Of a stretch of DNA of 64,000 nt, positions 16,163-23,595 are shown piece by piece. The position numbers were made by a program, and so were the translations under genes. How positions within the stretch are numbered: position 1 is the first letter of the stretch; each line of letters begins with the position of its first letter. Source of the stretch: Actinomadura mexicana (GTDB lineage Bacteria; Actinomycetota; Actinomycetes; Streptosporangiales; Streptosporangiaceae); NCBI RefSeq assembly GCF_900188105.1, contig NZ_FZNP01000009.1, positions 186,001 through 250,000 of the forward strand. The letters run 5' to 3'. Below the pieces are notes generated by a model, which saw only the letters and a list, made by a program, of their open reading frames with translations, had not been told where the DNA came from and searched no databases.

Positions 16163-17709
16163 TGGCCACGCGGGCCCCGGCGTCCGCCGCCCCTCCCGCG
16201 GCGCGGGGCGCCGGCGGCGCGGCGCCCGCCGGAGGGCTCGCGCGGCTGTGGGCCCGCACGTCGCTGCGCGTCAAGCTGATCGCCGGGATGCTCGTCCTGG
16301 TCACGCTCGGCATGACGGTGATGAGCGCGGCGGGCGCGTCGGTGCTGCGGCAGTACCTCGTCGGACGCGCCGACGACCAGCTGCGCGGTTCGGTCGGGCG
16401 GGCGATCGACCAGGTCGTCCCGCAGCTGCAGAGCGGGCAGACGCGGATCACCGTGCGGATCCCGAGCGAGATGTACGGGCAGATCCGCACCACCGACGGC
16501 CGCTCGCTCGGGCAGAACGAGGCGTGGAGCGAGTCCGGCCATCCGCGGTTGCCGGCCGACCTGAACGAGCACGTCGACCGGCCGTTCACGGTGACCGGGA
16601 CCGGGGGGTCGACCTGGCGGATCCTGGCCGAGCCGATCCCCGGCGGCGCGGTGATCGTGCTCGCGTTCAGCCTGGAGGAGATCGACCGGACCGTGCAGCG
16701 GCTGGTGGTGATCGACGCGATCGTCGGGCTGGCCGTGCTGGCCGTGCTGGCGGTGGTCGGCGTGGGCGTCGTCCGGGCCAGTCTGCGGCCGCTGTCGGCG
16801 GTGGAGGAGACGGCGGGCGCGATCGCGGCGGGCGACCTGTCCCGGCGCGTCCCGGAGGCGGACCCGGGGACGGAGATGGGCCGGCTCGGGCGGTCGCTGA
16901 ACACGATGCTGGGGCAGATCGAGGCGGCGTTCGGGGCGCGTGCGGAGTCGGAGGCGGCGGCACGGCGCTCGGAAGAGACGGCACGGCGCTCGGAGGAGAC
17001 GGCCCTGCGCTCGGAGGAGCGCATGCGTCGGTTCGTCGCGGACGCCAGCCACGAGCTGCGCACCCCGCTGACCGCGATCCGCGGATTCGCCGAGTTCTAC
17101 CGGCAGGGCGCCGCCCGCTCCCCCGGGGAACTGGACCGGCTGATCGGCCGGATCGAGGAGACCGCGTCCCGGATGGGCCTGCTCGTGGAGGACCTGCTGC
17201 TGCTCGCCCGGCTGGACCGCCAGCGCCCGATCGAGCGGCGCCCGGTGGACCTGCTCGCCGTCGCCGCCGACTCTGTCCAGGAGGCGAGAGTCCTGGCACC
17301 CGATCGCACGATCGACCTCACCGTCGAGGGAGGGCTGGCGTACCAGGTGCGGGGGGACGAACCGCGGCTGCGGCAGGTCCTCGGCAACCTGCTCACCAAC
17401 GCGATCACGCACACCCCGGCGGGCACGCCGGTCGAGGTGCGGTTGTCGCCGGGCACGCTGCGCGACGAGCCGGCGGCGGTCGTCGCGGTCGCCGACCAGG
17501 GGCCCGGCCTGGCTCCCGAGCAGGTGGACCGGGTCTTCGAGCGCTTCTACCGCTCCGACGAGGGCCGCTCCCGCGACGACGGCGGCGCCGGTCTCGGCCT
17601 CGCCATCGTCGCCGCGCTCGTCGCCGCCCACGAGGGCGTCGTCCGGGCCGACTCCACGCCCGGCGAGGGCGCGACGTTCTCGGTCGTCCTGCCTCTGGCC
17701 GAAGACTAG
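16162..17709 (+). CDS. Sensor histidine kinase, MprB-like
   Basis: The 515-residue protein has two membrane segments (about residues 39-62 and 181-204) enclosing an extracytoplasmic sensor. A HAMP domain follows (about 205-255), then HisKA with DASHELRTPLTAIRGF (His near 297) and HATPase_c with NLLTNAITHTP, ADQGPGLAPE and GAGLGLAIV. Between HAMP and HisKA lies a tandem heptad, RRSEETA, about three times in a row (about residues 265-287), encoded by near-identical 21-bp DNA repeats. This is an in-frame expansion of the signalling helix. It is co-translated with the regulator. The 53-residue Ala/Pro-rich cytosolic N-terminus before the first helix is variable in this family. Confidence 0.92.
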   Translation: MATRAPASAAPPAARGAGGAAPAGGLARLWARTSLRVKLIAGMLVLVTLGMTVMSAAGASVLRQYLVGRADDQLRGSVGRAIDQVVPQLQSGQTRITVRIPSEMYGQIRTTDGRSLGQNEAWSESGHPRLPADLNEHVDRPFTVTGTGGSTWRILAEPIPGGAVIVLAFSLEEIDRTVQRLVVIDAIVGLAVLAVLAVVGVGVVRASLRPLSAVEETAGAIAAGDLSRRVPEADPGTEMGRLGRSLNTMLGQIEAAFGARAESEAAARRSEETARRSEETALRSEERMRRFVADASHELRTPLTAIRGFAEFYRQGAARSPGELDRLIGRIEETASRMGLLVEDLLLLARLDRQRPIERRPVDLLAVAADSVQEARVLAPDRTIDLTVEGGLAYQVRGDEPRLRQVLGNLLTNAITHTPAGTPVEVRLSPGTLRDEPAAVVAVADQGPGLAPEQVDRVFERFYRSDEGRSRDDGGAGLGLAIVAALVAAHEGVVRADSTPGEGATFSVVLPLAED

Positions 17710-17717
17710 AGACGGCT

Positions 17718-17734
17718 TTCAGGAAACGTTCAGG
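17718..17734 (+). promoter_or_regulatory. Second TTCAG-N6-TTCAGG site, just after the kinase gene
   Basis: TTCAG at 17718 and TTCAGG at 17729 are again 11 bp apart, starting nine bases after the kinase stop codon. No ORF follows before the terminator at 17826. The site is well placed to activate a short non-coding transcript. Confidence 0.7.
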
Positions 17735-17739
17735 ATCGT

Positions 17740-17858
17740 GGGTTCCAATGGGTCCACAGGGCGCGCCCCGGTCTCGACGGGGAGCGGGAGGCCGCGCCCT
17801 GGCCAGCCTAGGAAGGACCGGCGCGGCGGCCGAAGGGACGATCCTTCGGCCGCTTTTT
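17740..17858 (+). ncRNA. Candidate small RNA between mprB-like and pepD-like genes
   Basis: Downstream of the 17718 site there is about 110 bp without a plausible ORF. It has strong secondary structure: CAGGGCGCG (17757-17765) pairs with CGCGCCCTG (17793-17801), enclosing CCCCG/CGGGG (17766-17770 with 17778-17782). The stretch ends in an intrinsic terminator with a T5 tract. The 5' end is not determined; 17740 is a guess from the position of the activator site. Alternatively this is only the kinase 3' UTR. Evidence is structural and positional only. Confidence 0.45.
17826..17858 (+). terminator. Intrinsic terminator with U tract
   Basis: GCGGCCGAAGG (17826-17836) pairs perfectly with CCTTCGGCCGC (17843-17853) over a 6-base loop, followed at once by TTTTT (17854-17858). 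This is unusually canonical for a high-GC actinomycete. Confidence 0.92.
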
Positions 17859-17873
17859 CATGACATCTAGGCG

Positions 17874-17890
17874 TTCAGCACACTTTCAGG
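17874..17890 (+). promoter_or_regulatory. Third TTCAG-N6-TTCAGG site, upstream of the HtrA-like protease gene
   Basis: TTCAG at 17874 and TTCAGG at 17885 repeat the 11-bp spacing. The site lies 67 bp before the protease ATG and 16 bp after the terminator, so the protease gene has its own regulated promoter. Confidence 0.72.
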
Positions 17891-17956
17891 TTGACTCCAG
17901 GCGGCCTGCAGACCCGGGACGCACTCTTCATGGTGAGAGAGCGACAGGGGGATCCG

Positions 17957-18955
17957 ATGAACGCCGACCGGCCACAGCAGCCGCCCTGGGAGCCCAGCAG
18001 ACACGGGGAACCCAGCAGACACGGGGAGCCCAGCGCGCAGGGCTTCGTCCCTTACCCGCAGTGGACGGGCGCCGTCCCGCCGCCGCCACCACCGCAGCAG
18101 CCGGCGCCGCCCCGTCCCGGCATGTTCGGCACGGGCGTGCTGGGCACGACGCGGCACAGGCTCGCCGCGGTGGGCGCCGCCATGGCACTGGCCCTGGGGG
18201 CGGGCGGCGCCGGAGCGGGCGTGGTGCTGGCGCTGACGCACGAGAGCACCGTCTACGCGAGCCCGACGGCCGTCTCGGGGGCCGGGTCCAAGAGCACGAC
18301 CGCGCAGGTCGCCGCCGCCGTCCAGCCGAGCGTGGTGTCGATCCAGGCGCAGACCGCATCCGGCGTGGAGGGCGGCTCGGGCGTGGTCCTGCGCTCCGAC
18401 GGGGTGATCCTCACCAACGCGCACGTGGTGTCCGGGGCCGAGCAGGTCGCGGTGAAGTTCAGCGACGGCAGGACCGCGTCGGCGCAGGTCCTCGGCACCG
18501 ACAAGGCGGAGGACATCGCCGTGGTCAGGGCGCGGGGGGTGTCCGGCCTCAGGCCCGCGACGCTCGGCGCCGGTGGCCGCGTCTCGGTCGGCGACGAGGT
18601 CCTGGCCGTGGGCAGCCCGCTCGGGCTGGACGGCTCGGTGACGTCCGGCATCGTCAGCGCCCTCGGACGCGAGATCCAGGAGGGCGGCGACGAGCAGCAG
18701 CTCCCGCCGGGGCTCCAGGGCCGGCTGTCGCAGCAGCAGCAGACCGTGATCAAGAACGCGATCCAGACCGACGCCGCCATCAACCCCGGCAACTCCGGCG
18801 GCGCGCTGGTCAACGTCGCGGGCCAGGTCATCGGCGTCAACACCGCCATCGCCACGTCCGGGAGCAGCGAGGGGAACATCGGAGTCGGCTTCGCCATCCC
18901 CATCGACTCCGCCAAGAAGGCCGCCGACGCGATCATCGCCGGCGCATCGGTCTGA
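17957..18955 (+). CDS. HtrA/PepD-like membrane-anchored serine protease lacking a PDZ domain
   Basis: The 332-residue protein has a Pro-rich cytosolic N-terminus with a repeated EPSRHG motif. One membrane helix follows (about 75-97, LAAVGAAMALALGAGGAG), then a trypsin-like domain outside the cell. The triad is visible: His in ILTNAHVV, Asp in KAEDIAVV and Ser in NPGNSGGALV. The protein ends about 25 residues after GFAIPIDSAKKA, so the PDZ domain of mycobacterial PepD is absent. The ATG has AGGGGG upstream. Its position after the MprAB-like pair and behind a copy of their repeat site indicates envelope-stress control. Confidence 0.9.
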   Translation: MNADRPQQPPWEPSRHGEPSRHGEPSAQGFVPYPQWTGAVPPPPPPQQPAPPRPGMFGTGVLGTTRHRLAAVGAAMALALGAGGAGAGVVLALTHESTVYASPTAVSGAGSKSTTAQVAAAVQPSVVSIQAQTASGVEGGSGVVLRSDGVILTNAHVVSGAEQVAVKFSDGRTASAQVLGTDKAEDIAVVRARGVSGLRPATLGAGGRVSVGDEVLAVGSPLGLDGSVTSGIVSALGREIQEGGDEQQLPPGLQGRLSQQQQTVIKNAIQTDAAINPGNSGGALVNVAGQVIGVNTAIATSGSSEGNIGVGFAIPIDSAKKAADAIIAGASV

Positions 18956-19060
18956 CCCGGGACGTCGTCCGGCCAGTGCTCTGGGGGGAGCGGACGGCGG
19001 ACGGCGACCCGGGCCGGTAGGTCCTTCCGGCCGGGCCGGGCGGGAGGACCGAGCATGGGA

Positions 19061-19100
19061 GAGCGGCCGCGTGACCTGCCAGTGAGTCACGCGGCCGCTC
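19061..19100. terminator. Bidirectional terminator between convergent genes
   Basis: GAGCGGCCGCGTGAC (19061-19075) pairs perfectly with GTCACGCGGCCGCTC (19086-19100). It lies between the protease gene and the oppositely oriented DUF2236 gene. Confidence 0.85.
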
Positions 19101-19148
19101 ACATTCGTCTCCCGCGGACCCGGCGCCCTGCCCGGCCCGCACCGGTGG

Positions 19149-20033
19149 TCAGCTCTTTTCCGGGGCCGCGCCCCGGACCTCGACGGCCGGGCGGCGCTTC
19201 AGCTTGGCCAGCATGCGCCGCGTCGTGAGCAGGTAGTACTCGCGCGGCAGCGTGCGGAGCCGCAGCGGGAGCCGCGGGTACACGAGCGCGATCACGCCGA
19301 CCAGGAGGCGGAACCGGCGCTCCCGCCGCGCGTTCCACTCCCACCCGTACTGCTCGCGGATCGGCGCGGGCATCAGCCCCGCGGTGAGCAGCCGGATCGC
19401 CGCCAGGCCGGGCGCGTGCAGCGGGCCGCCCGGCAGCCTCGGGTTGAGCACCTGCTCGGCGATGGCCCGCGACGCGTCGGTGATCTCCAAGCTGCGCAGC
19501 ATGCCCGCGTAGTACTCGCGGAACTGCGGATAGGTCCCCGGCATCCGTTCCTCCGGGCAGCCGAGGATCGTCGCGTAGACCTTGGTCTGCCGGTAGAACT
19601 CCTCCAGCTCCGCACCGGTGAGCGTCCGCCGGAAGACCACCTGGTAGAACTGCACCGCCACCGCGAACAGCGTGGCCGCGACCCACACCTGCAACTCCGG
19701 GTCGTTCGCCTCGTAGTCGGGGCCGGTGACGGCCGCGTGCCCCTTGGTGACCAGGGCGCTGAAGGTCTCGGCCTCCTCCCGCGTCCCGAACTGCACCGCG
19801 TAGAGCCACCCCATCGTGTTGCGCAGCCTGCGCAGCGGGTCGTCCGCCGTGTAGCTGTGGTCGTAGACGCCCTGCGCCACCTTGGGGTGCGCGGTCTGCA
19901 GCAGGGACGCGGCCCCGCCCGCGGCGATCAGCACACCCTCCCGCGTGATGACGCGGATCAGGTCGCCGTCCTGGAAAAGTCCTTGGCCACGGGGTTCATC
20001 GAGGTCATCGGGTTCATTGGCGAGCATGGTCAT
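19149..20033 (-). CDS. DUF2236 / rubber-oxygenase-domain family protein
   Basis: The 294-residue protein matches the DUF2236 family (latex-clearing-protein-like, MpaB-type), whose characterised members bind haem. Visible landmarks are REGVLIAAGGAASLLQTAHP near the N-terminus, the HPKVAQGVYDHSYTADDPLRRLRNT segment with the putative haem-ligand His, and QVWVAATLFAVAVQFYQVVF. It ends in a basic tail. It is probably a cytosolic or membrane-associated oxygenase; the substrate is unknown. It starts with ATG 20033 (MTMLANEPDD) and is transcribed divergently from arfB. Confidence 0.82.
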   Translation of the reverse strand: MTMLANEPDDLDEPRGQGLFQDGDLIRVITREGVLIAAGGAASLLQTAHPKVAQGVYDHSYTADDPLRRLRNTMGWLYAVQFGTREEAETFSALVTKGHAAVTGPDYEANDPELQVWVAATLFAVAVQFYQVVFRRTLTGAELEEFYRQTKVYATILGCPEERMPGTYPQFREYYAGMLRSLEITDASRAIAEQVLNPRLPGGPLHAPGLAAIRLLTAGLMPAPIREQYGWEWNARRERRFRLLVGVIALVYPRLPLRLRTLPREYYLLTTRRMLAKLKRRPAVEVRGAAPEKS

Positions 20034-20117
20034 GGCGCCCAGTGTAAGTAAGTACTTTCAGTTGTCGCCAGTCGGGCGTACGGGCCGGGAGTCGCCGGTG
20101 CGACGGGACGGGTCGAC

Positions 20118-20154
20118 GGGGTCGACGGGGACGGGGACGGGGACGGGGACGGGG
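20118..20154 (+). repeat. Hexanucleotide GGGGAC repeat, predicted G-quadruplex
   Basis: Five runs of GGGG separated by AC occupy 20127-20154, with another GGGG at 20118-20121. The array lies in the 167-bp divergent promoter region between the DUF2236 gene and arfB. Four or more G4 runs with two-base loops should fold into a parallel quadruplex on the plus strand. Copy-number change by slippage is possible. Confidence 0.85.
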
Positions 20155-20200
20155 ACGATATTGAAGCGACGGGCCGATCCTTCCCTGCGACAATGGGGGC

Positions 20201-20626
20201 ATGCCCGCCCAGATCCATGTCCGCGGCTCGATCTCCATCCCGGAGTCCGAGCTCGGCTGGCGCTTCTCCCGCTCCTCGGGGCCGGGCGGGCAGCACGTCA
20301 ACACCAGCGCCACCGCCGCCGAACTCTCCTTCGACGTCGCGAACTCGCCGTCCCTCCCCGAGCCGCTGCGCGCCCGCGCCCTGGAGCGTCTCTCCGGCCG
20401 CCTGGTCCGCGGCGTCCTCACGATCCGCGCCGAGGAGTACCGCTCCCAGCAGCGCAACCGCGACGCCGCCCGCACCCGCCTGGCGACCCTCCTGGCCGAG
20501 GCGACGGCCCCTCCCCCGAAGAAGCGCGTCCCGAAGAAGATCCCCCGCGGCATCAACGAGCGGCGGCTGGAGAACAAGAAGCGCCGCAGCAACGTGAAAC
20601 GCCAGCGCAACGCCCGCTGGGACTAG
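20201..20626 (+). CDS. arfB: Peptidyl-tRNA hydrolase ArfB (ribosome rescue)
   Basis: ArfB (YaeJ) enters stalled ribosomes lacking a stop codon and hydrolyses peptidyl-tRNA. The 141-residue protein has the class-I release factor catalytic loop SSGPGGQHVNT (GGQ at about 28-30) and lacks codon-recognition domains. It has the family's basic C-terminal tail (RRLENKKRRSNVKRQRNARW), which fills the mRNA channel. Length and tail match the family. ATG 20201 gives the conserved start MPAQIHVRGSISIPESEL. It is monocistronic. Confidence 0.94.
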   Translation: MPAQIHVRGSISIPESELGWRFSRSSGPGGQHVNTSATAAELSFDVANSPSLPEPLRARALERLSGRLVRGVLTIRAEEYRSQQRNRDAARTRLATLLAEATAPPPKKRVPKKIPRGINERRLENKKRRSNVKRQRNARWD

Positions 20627-20662
20627 CCTCCGACGTTTCGGGGCCGCCCTCCCGCGGCCCGC

Positions 20663-21388
20663 TCAGCGGCGGAACAGGGCCCGGCTCGTCCCCATCATGA
20701 TCCGATCGCGCGGGCGCAGCGTCCGCAGCACGGACTCCAGCACCGGCCGGGCCATCGAGACGCACCCCGCGGTCCGGCCCGCGCCGACGTGCATGAAGAT
20801 CGCCGAACCGTTCCCCTGGACGACCGGCGAGTCCGGCGGCCGGTTGTAGTTGATCACCACGGCCTGCCGGTAGGGCCCGTTCTCCATGATCTGCGAGAGA
20901 TCCTCGTCGGCGGGCAGGCACGCGCCCCGGTAGTAGCGGTTGTACCGCCGGTCGCCGATCGTCGACCCCCAGCAGTCGCCGCTCTCCCGAAGCCTCCGGT
21001 AGGGGAGGCGGGAACCGGGGTTCCCTTCGCCGAACGCCTCGGTCAGGCTGTAGGAGCCGGTCGGCGACCTGCCGTCGCCCTCGCGCTTGGCACCGGGTTC
21101 GGCGTACCCGTTCCTTCCGACATGCCCGGGTGCGGTGAGCACGGCTGTCCAGGAACGTCCTGTCCTGACGCATTCGGTGACGACCACCTCGGTCGTCCCG
21201 TACCGGGCCGCCACGGCGAACACCACATGCCGCGCCGCACCCGCCCCGTAGCGCGTCTTCCCCTGGCCGAGCGCCCGGCAGGGAGCCTCCGCCTTCTCCT
21301 GGGCAAATGCCTGCAAAGCAGGAGAACTCGCCGTAACCAGTACCGCGACAGAGGAGAGGACCGTGACCCGCATGGCGCCCGAACGCAT
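20663..21388 (-). CDS. Secreted L,D-transpeptidase (YkuD family)
   Basis: These enzymes form 3-3 peptidoglycan cross-links or attach proteins to the wall. The 241-residue protein has an N-terminal signal peptide (MRVTVLSSVAVLVTAS, cleavage near AFAQ). The YkuD domain has DGRSPTGSYSLTEAFG and the catalytic motif IFMHVGAGRTAGCVSM, with His and the nucleophile Cys. ATG 21388 or the ATG five codons later could be used; the second gives a more typical signal peptide. Domain length is short and no separate peptidoglycan-binding domain is present. Confidence 0.88.
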   Translation of the reverse strand: MRSGAMRVTVLSSVAVLVTASSPALQAFAQEKAEAPCRALGQGKTRYGAGAARHVVFAVAARYGTTEVVVTECVRTGRSWTAVLTAPGHVGRNGYAEPGAKREGDGRSPTGSYSLTEAFGEGNPGSRLPYRRLRESGDCWGSTIGDRRYNRYYRGACLPADEDLSQIMENGPYRQAVVINYNRPPDSPVVQGNGSAIFMHVGAGRTAGCVSMARPVLESVLRTLRPRDRIMMGTSRALFRR

Positions 21389-21491
21389 GACGCGGCTCCC
21401 TGTTCTCCCCCGGACGAGCGTGCCGATGATCGCGTCCCGATCCCTACCCCGCCCGGGTTCGCCTCACCCGCCCGCGAGGCCGGACGGCACT

Positions 21492-21522
21492 ACGCCCGTC
21501 CCACCGGCGGCGGGACGGGCGT
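21492..21522 (-). terminator. Terminator after the secreted propeller-like gene
   Basis: ACGCCCGTCCC (21492-21502) pairs with GGGACGGGCGT (21512-21522), 46 bp past the stop of the minus-strand gene starting at 22653. Confidence 0.78.
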
Positions 21523-21567
21523 GGGCGGGGCTGCTCGGCCCGGATGCCCGCTCGGTCGAAGTACCGG

Positions 21568-22653
21568 TCAGCTGAAGTACTCGATGAACGGGGTCTTCTT
21601 GTCGGGCTGGGACGCCGTGCCGGTGCTGACGATGCCGGTGGTGCCGGGGCGGGCGTCGATGTCGGAGGCCTGGACGGTGCCGGTGCGGGCGGGGCCGTTG
21701 AGTGTCGTCCATGCGGTGCCGTTGTAGTGCATGTACTGGGTCTTGGTCCCGGTGGTGATCGGGAGCATGACCACGCCGCCGTTGCCGTCGGAGGACAGGC
21801 CGATGCCCGCGGCGTTCAGCGGGGTGTCGACCGTCTTCCAGGTCTTGCCGTCGTAGCGCTGGATCGCGTTGGTGATCTGGGCGTTCTGCCGGACGCGCAG
21901 GACGTACACGTTCGTCGGCGAGTCTGCGACGATGCGGTGCAGGGTGCCCTGGTAGCCGGGGACGCCCAGGGAGCCGGGGACGTCGATCTTCTTCCAGGAC
22001 GTGCCGTCGAAGTGCATCACCAGGCCGGTCACGGACGTGCCGGTGGCGGACGTCGTGCCCGCGAGCCACACGTCGTTCTTGGCCCGGACGTCCACGGCGG
22101 TGATGGACGAGGAGGGCGGCAGCGGGACCTTCGGGTCGACCCACGCGGTGCCCGTCCAGCGCAGGATGGCGCACGGGCCGCCGGCCGCGGCGTCGATGCC
22201 CGCGACGGAGTAGGCGGTGCCGTCGGCGGCGGCGGACACGGCGGTCGGGAAGCCCACCATCGGGTAGGCGACCTGGCTCCACTTGGTGCCGTTCCAGTAG
22301 AGGCCCAGGGTGCCGCTCAGGTTGTAGCCGATGACCCACGCCTTGCTGGCGCTGGAGACGGCGACGTCGGTGGGGGTGAAGCCGACCGGGCTCGCGTCGG
22401 CGACCCAGGCCGAGCCGTTCCACTTGACGAGCCTGGCCTCCGGGCCGAAGAAGGAGCCGGCCGCGCCGACGGCCCATCCGGCGTTCTTGGCGCCGAAGTC
22501 GACCTTGTCCAGGCTGCCGTTGTAGGCGAGCGCCGTACTGCCGATGCTCTTCCAGCCGGCGGCGTGCGCGGGGGCGGCCACGGCCACCGTCCCGGCGGCG
22601 CAGGCGAGGGCGGCGATCGTCGCCGGCACCGCGTTCCGTCTCATCAGTCGCAA
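21568..22653 (-). CDS. Secreted protein with repeated W-N-G-x-W segments, probable beta-propeller
   Basis: The 361-residue protein has a signal peptide (RRNAVPATIAALACAAG, cleavage after AHA near residue 32). At least six repeats of about 45-50 residues follow, with a shared pattern of VxWNGSAWV, LYWNGTKWS, LRWTGTAWV, MHFDGTSWKK, QRYDGKTWKT and MHYNGTAWTT, each followed by a strand such as ITAVDVRAKNDVWLAG. This is the look of a six- or seven-bladed beta-propeller. No enzyme motif is seen, so an adhesion, binding or exported hypothetical role is equally possible. TTG 22653 has GGGAG upstream; ATG 22644 is the alternative. Confidence 0.75.
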   Translation of the reverse strand: MRLMRRNAVPATIAALACAAGTVAVAAPAHAAGWKSIGSTALAYNGSLDKVDFGAKNAGWAVGAAGSFFGPEARLVKWNGSAWVADASPVGFTPTDVAVSSASKAWVIGYNLSGTLGLYWNGTKWSQVAYPMVGFPTAVSAAADGTAYSVAGIDAAAGGPCAILRWTGTAWVDPKVPLPPSSSITAVDVRAKNDVWLAGTTSATGTSVTGLVMHFDGTSWKKIDVPGSLGVPGYQGTLHRIVADSPTNVYVLRVRQNAQITNAIQRYDGKTWKTVDTPLNAAGIGLSSDGNGGVVMLPITTGTKTQYMHYNGTAWTTLNGPARTGTVQASDIDARPGTTGIVSTGTASQPDKKTPFIEYFS

Positions 22654-22768
22654 GATCCACAGCTCCCAAGATCACAGCAAGCGTGCGCAAAAGAGTACGG
22701 CATTACTTACTGCTGGGTAAGTGGAACCTTCTGGGCGACCAGATCAGGACGCCACGTAAACCACAAAA

Positions 22769-22794
22769 CGCCCGGAACTATGAAGTTCCGGGCG
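22769..22794 (-). terminator. Terminator after the enoyl-CoA hydratase gene
   Basis: CGCCCGGAACT (22769-22779) pairs with AGTTCCGGGCG (22784-22794) over a 4-base loop and is followed on the minus strand by TTTTG. Confidence 0.9.
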
Positions 22795-22822
22795 CTCTGC
22801 GTGCCGACGCGATGCCGGAGGG

Positions 22823-23587
22823 CTACTCGCCCTTCCAGTTCGGCCGGCGCTTCTCGGCGAAGGCCGCCGGGCCCTCCTGGGCGTCCTTGGACATGAAGAC
22901 CGGCAGGGTGATGTCCTGCTGCTTCTTCCACGCCTCGGCGGACGTCCAGTCCGCGGACTCGACGATGACCTTCTTGGTGGCCGCGAGCGCCAGCGGGGCG
23001 TTCTCGGCGACCTTCAGGGCCAGTTCCTTGGCCGCGGCGAGCGCGCCGCCCGGCTCGGCGAGCCGGTTGACGAACCCGAGCTCGGCCATCCGCTCCGCCG
23101 GGTACTTGTCGCCGGTCAGGGCGATCTCCATGGCGATGTGGTACGGGATGCGCTGCGGCAGCCGCAGCAGCCCGCCGCCCGCGGCGACCAGCCCGCGCTT
23201 CGGCTCGGGCAGCCCGAACCGGGCGTCCCGCGCCGCGACGACCATGTCGCAGGACAGCGCCACCTCGCAGCCGCCGGCCAGGGCGTAGCCCTCGATGGCG
23301 GCGATCAGCGGCTTGGCCGCCGGGCGCTCGGTGATGCCGGCGAACCCGCGTCCCTCGACGGTCGGGTTGTCGCCCGTCAGGAAGCCCTTGAGGTCCATGC
23401 CGGCGCAGAACGTCCCGCCCGCGCCGGTGAGGATGCCGATGGACAGGTCCTTGCGGGAGTCGAGCTCGTCGAGGGCCGCCGCGATCCCCTTCGCCACCTC
23501 GCCGTTGACCGCGTTGCGGGCCTCCGGGCGGTTGATGGTGATGATCAGGACGGCGCCGTCTTCCTCGGTAAGGACAGCGTCGGTCAT
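22823..23587 (-). CDS. Enoyl-CoA hydratase / crotonase family protein
   Basis: The 254-residue crotonase-fold protein has NRPEARNAVNGE near residue 20 and FCAGMDLKGF (first oxyanion-hole segment). EGYALAGGCEVALSCDMVVA (second oxyanion-hole segment) is followed by PEPKRGLVAAGGGLLRLPQR, where the catalytic Glu normally sits. It hydrates trans-2-enoyl-CoA or acts on a related CoA ester. The ATG at 23587 lies eight bases after the stop of the upstream SDR gene, so the two form an operon, plausibly a beta-oxidation pair. The exact substrate cannot be inferred. Confidence 0.9.
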   Translation of the reverse strand: MTDAVLTEEDGAVLIITINRPEARNAVNGEVAKGIAAALDELDSRKDLSIGILTGAGGTFCAGMDLKGFLTGDNPTVEGRGFAGITERPAAKPLIAAIEGYALAGGCEVALSCDMVVAARDARFGLPEPKRGLVAAGGGLLRLPQRIPYHIAMEIALTGDKYPAERMAELGFVNRLAEPGGALAAAKELALKVAENAPLALAATKKVIVESADWTSAEAWKKQQDITLPVFMSKDAQEGPAAFAEKRRPNWKGE

Positions 23588-23595
23588 TCAGTGCC

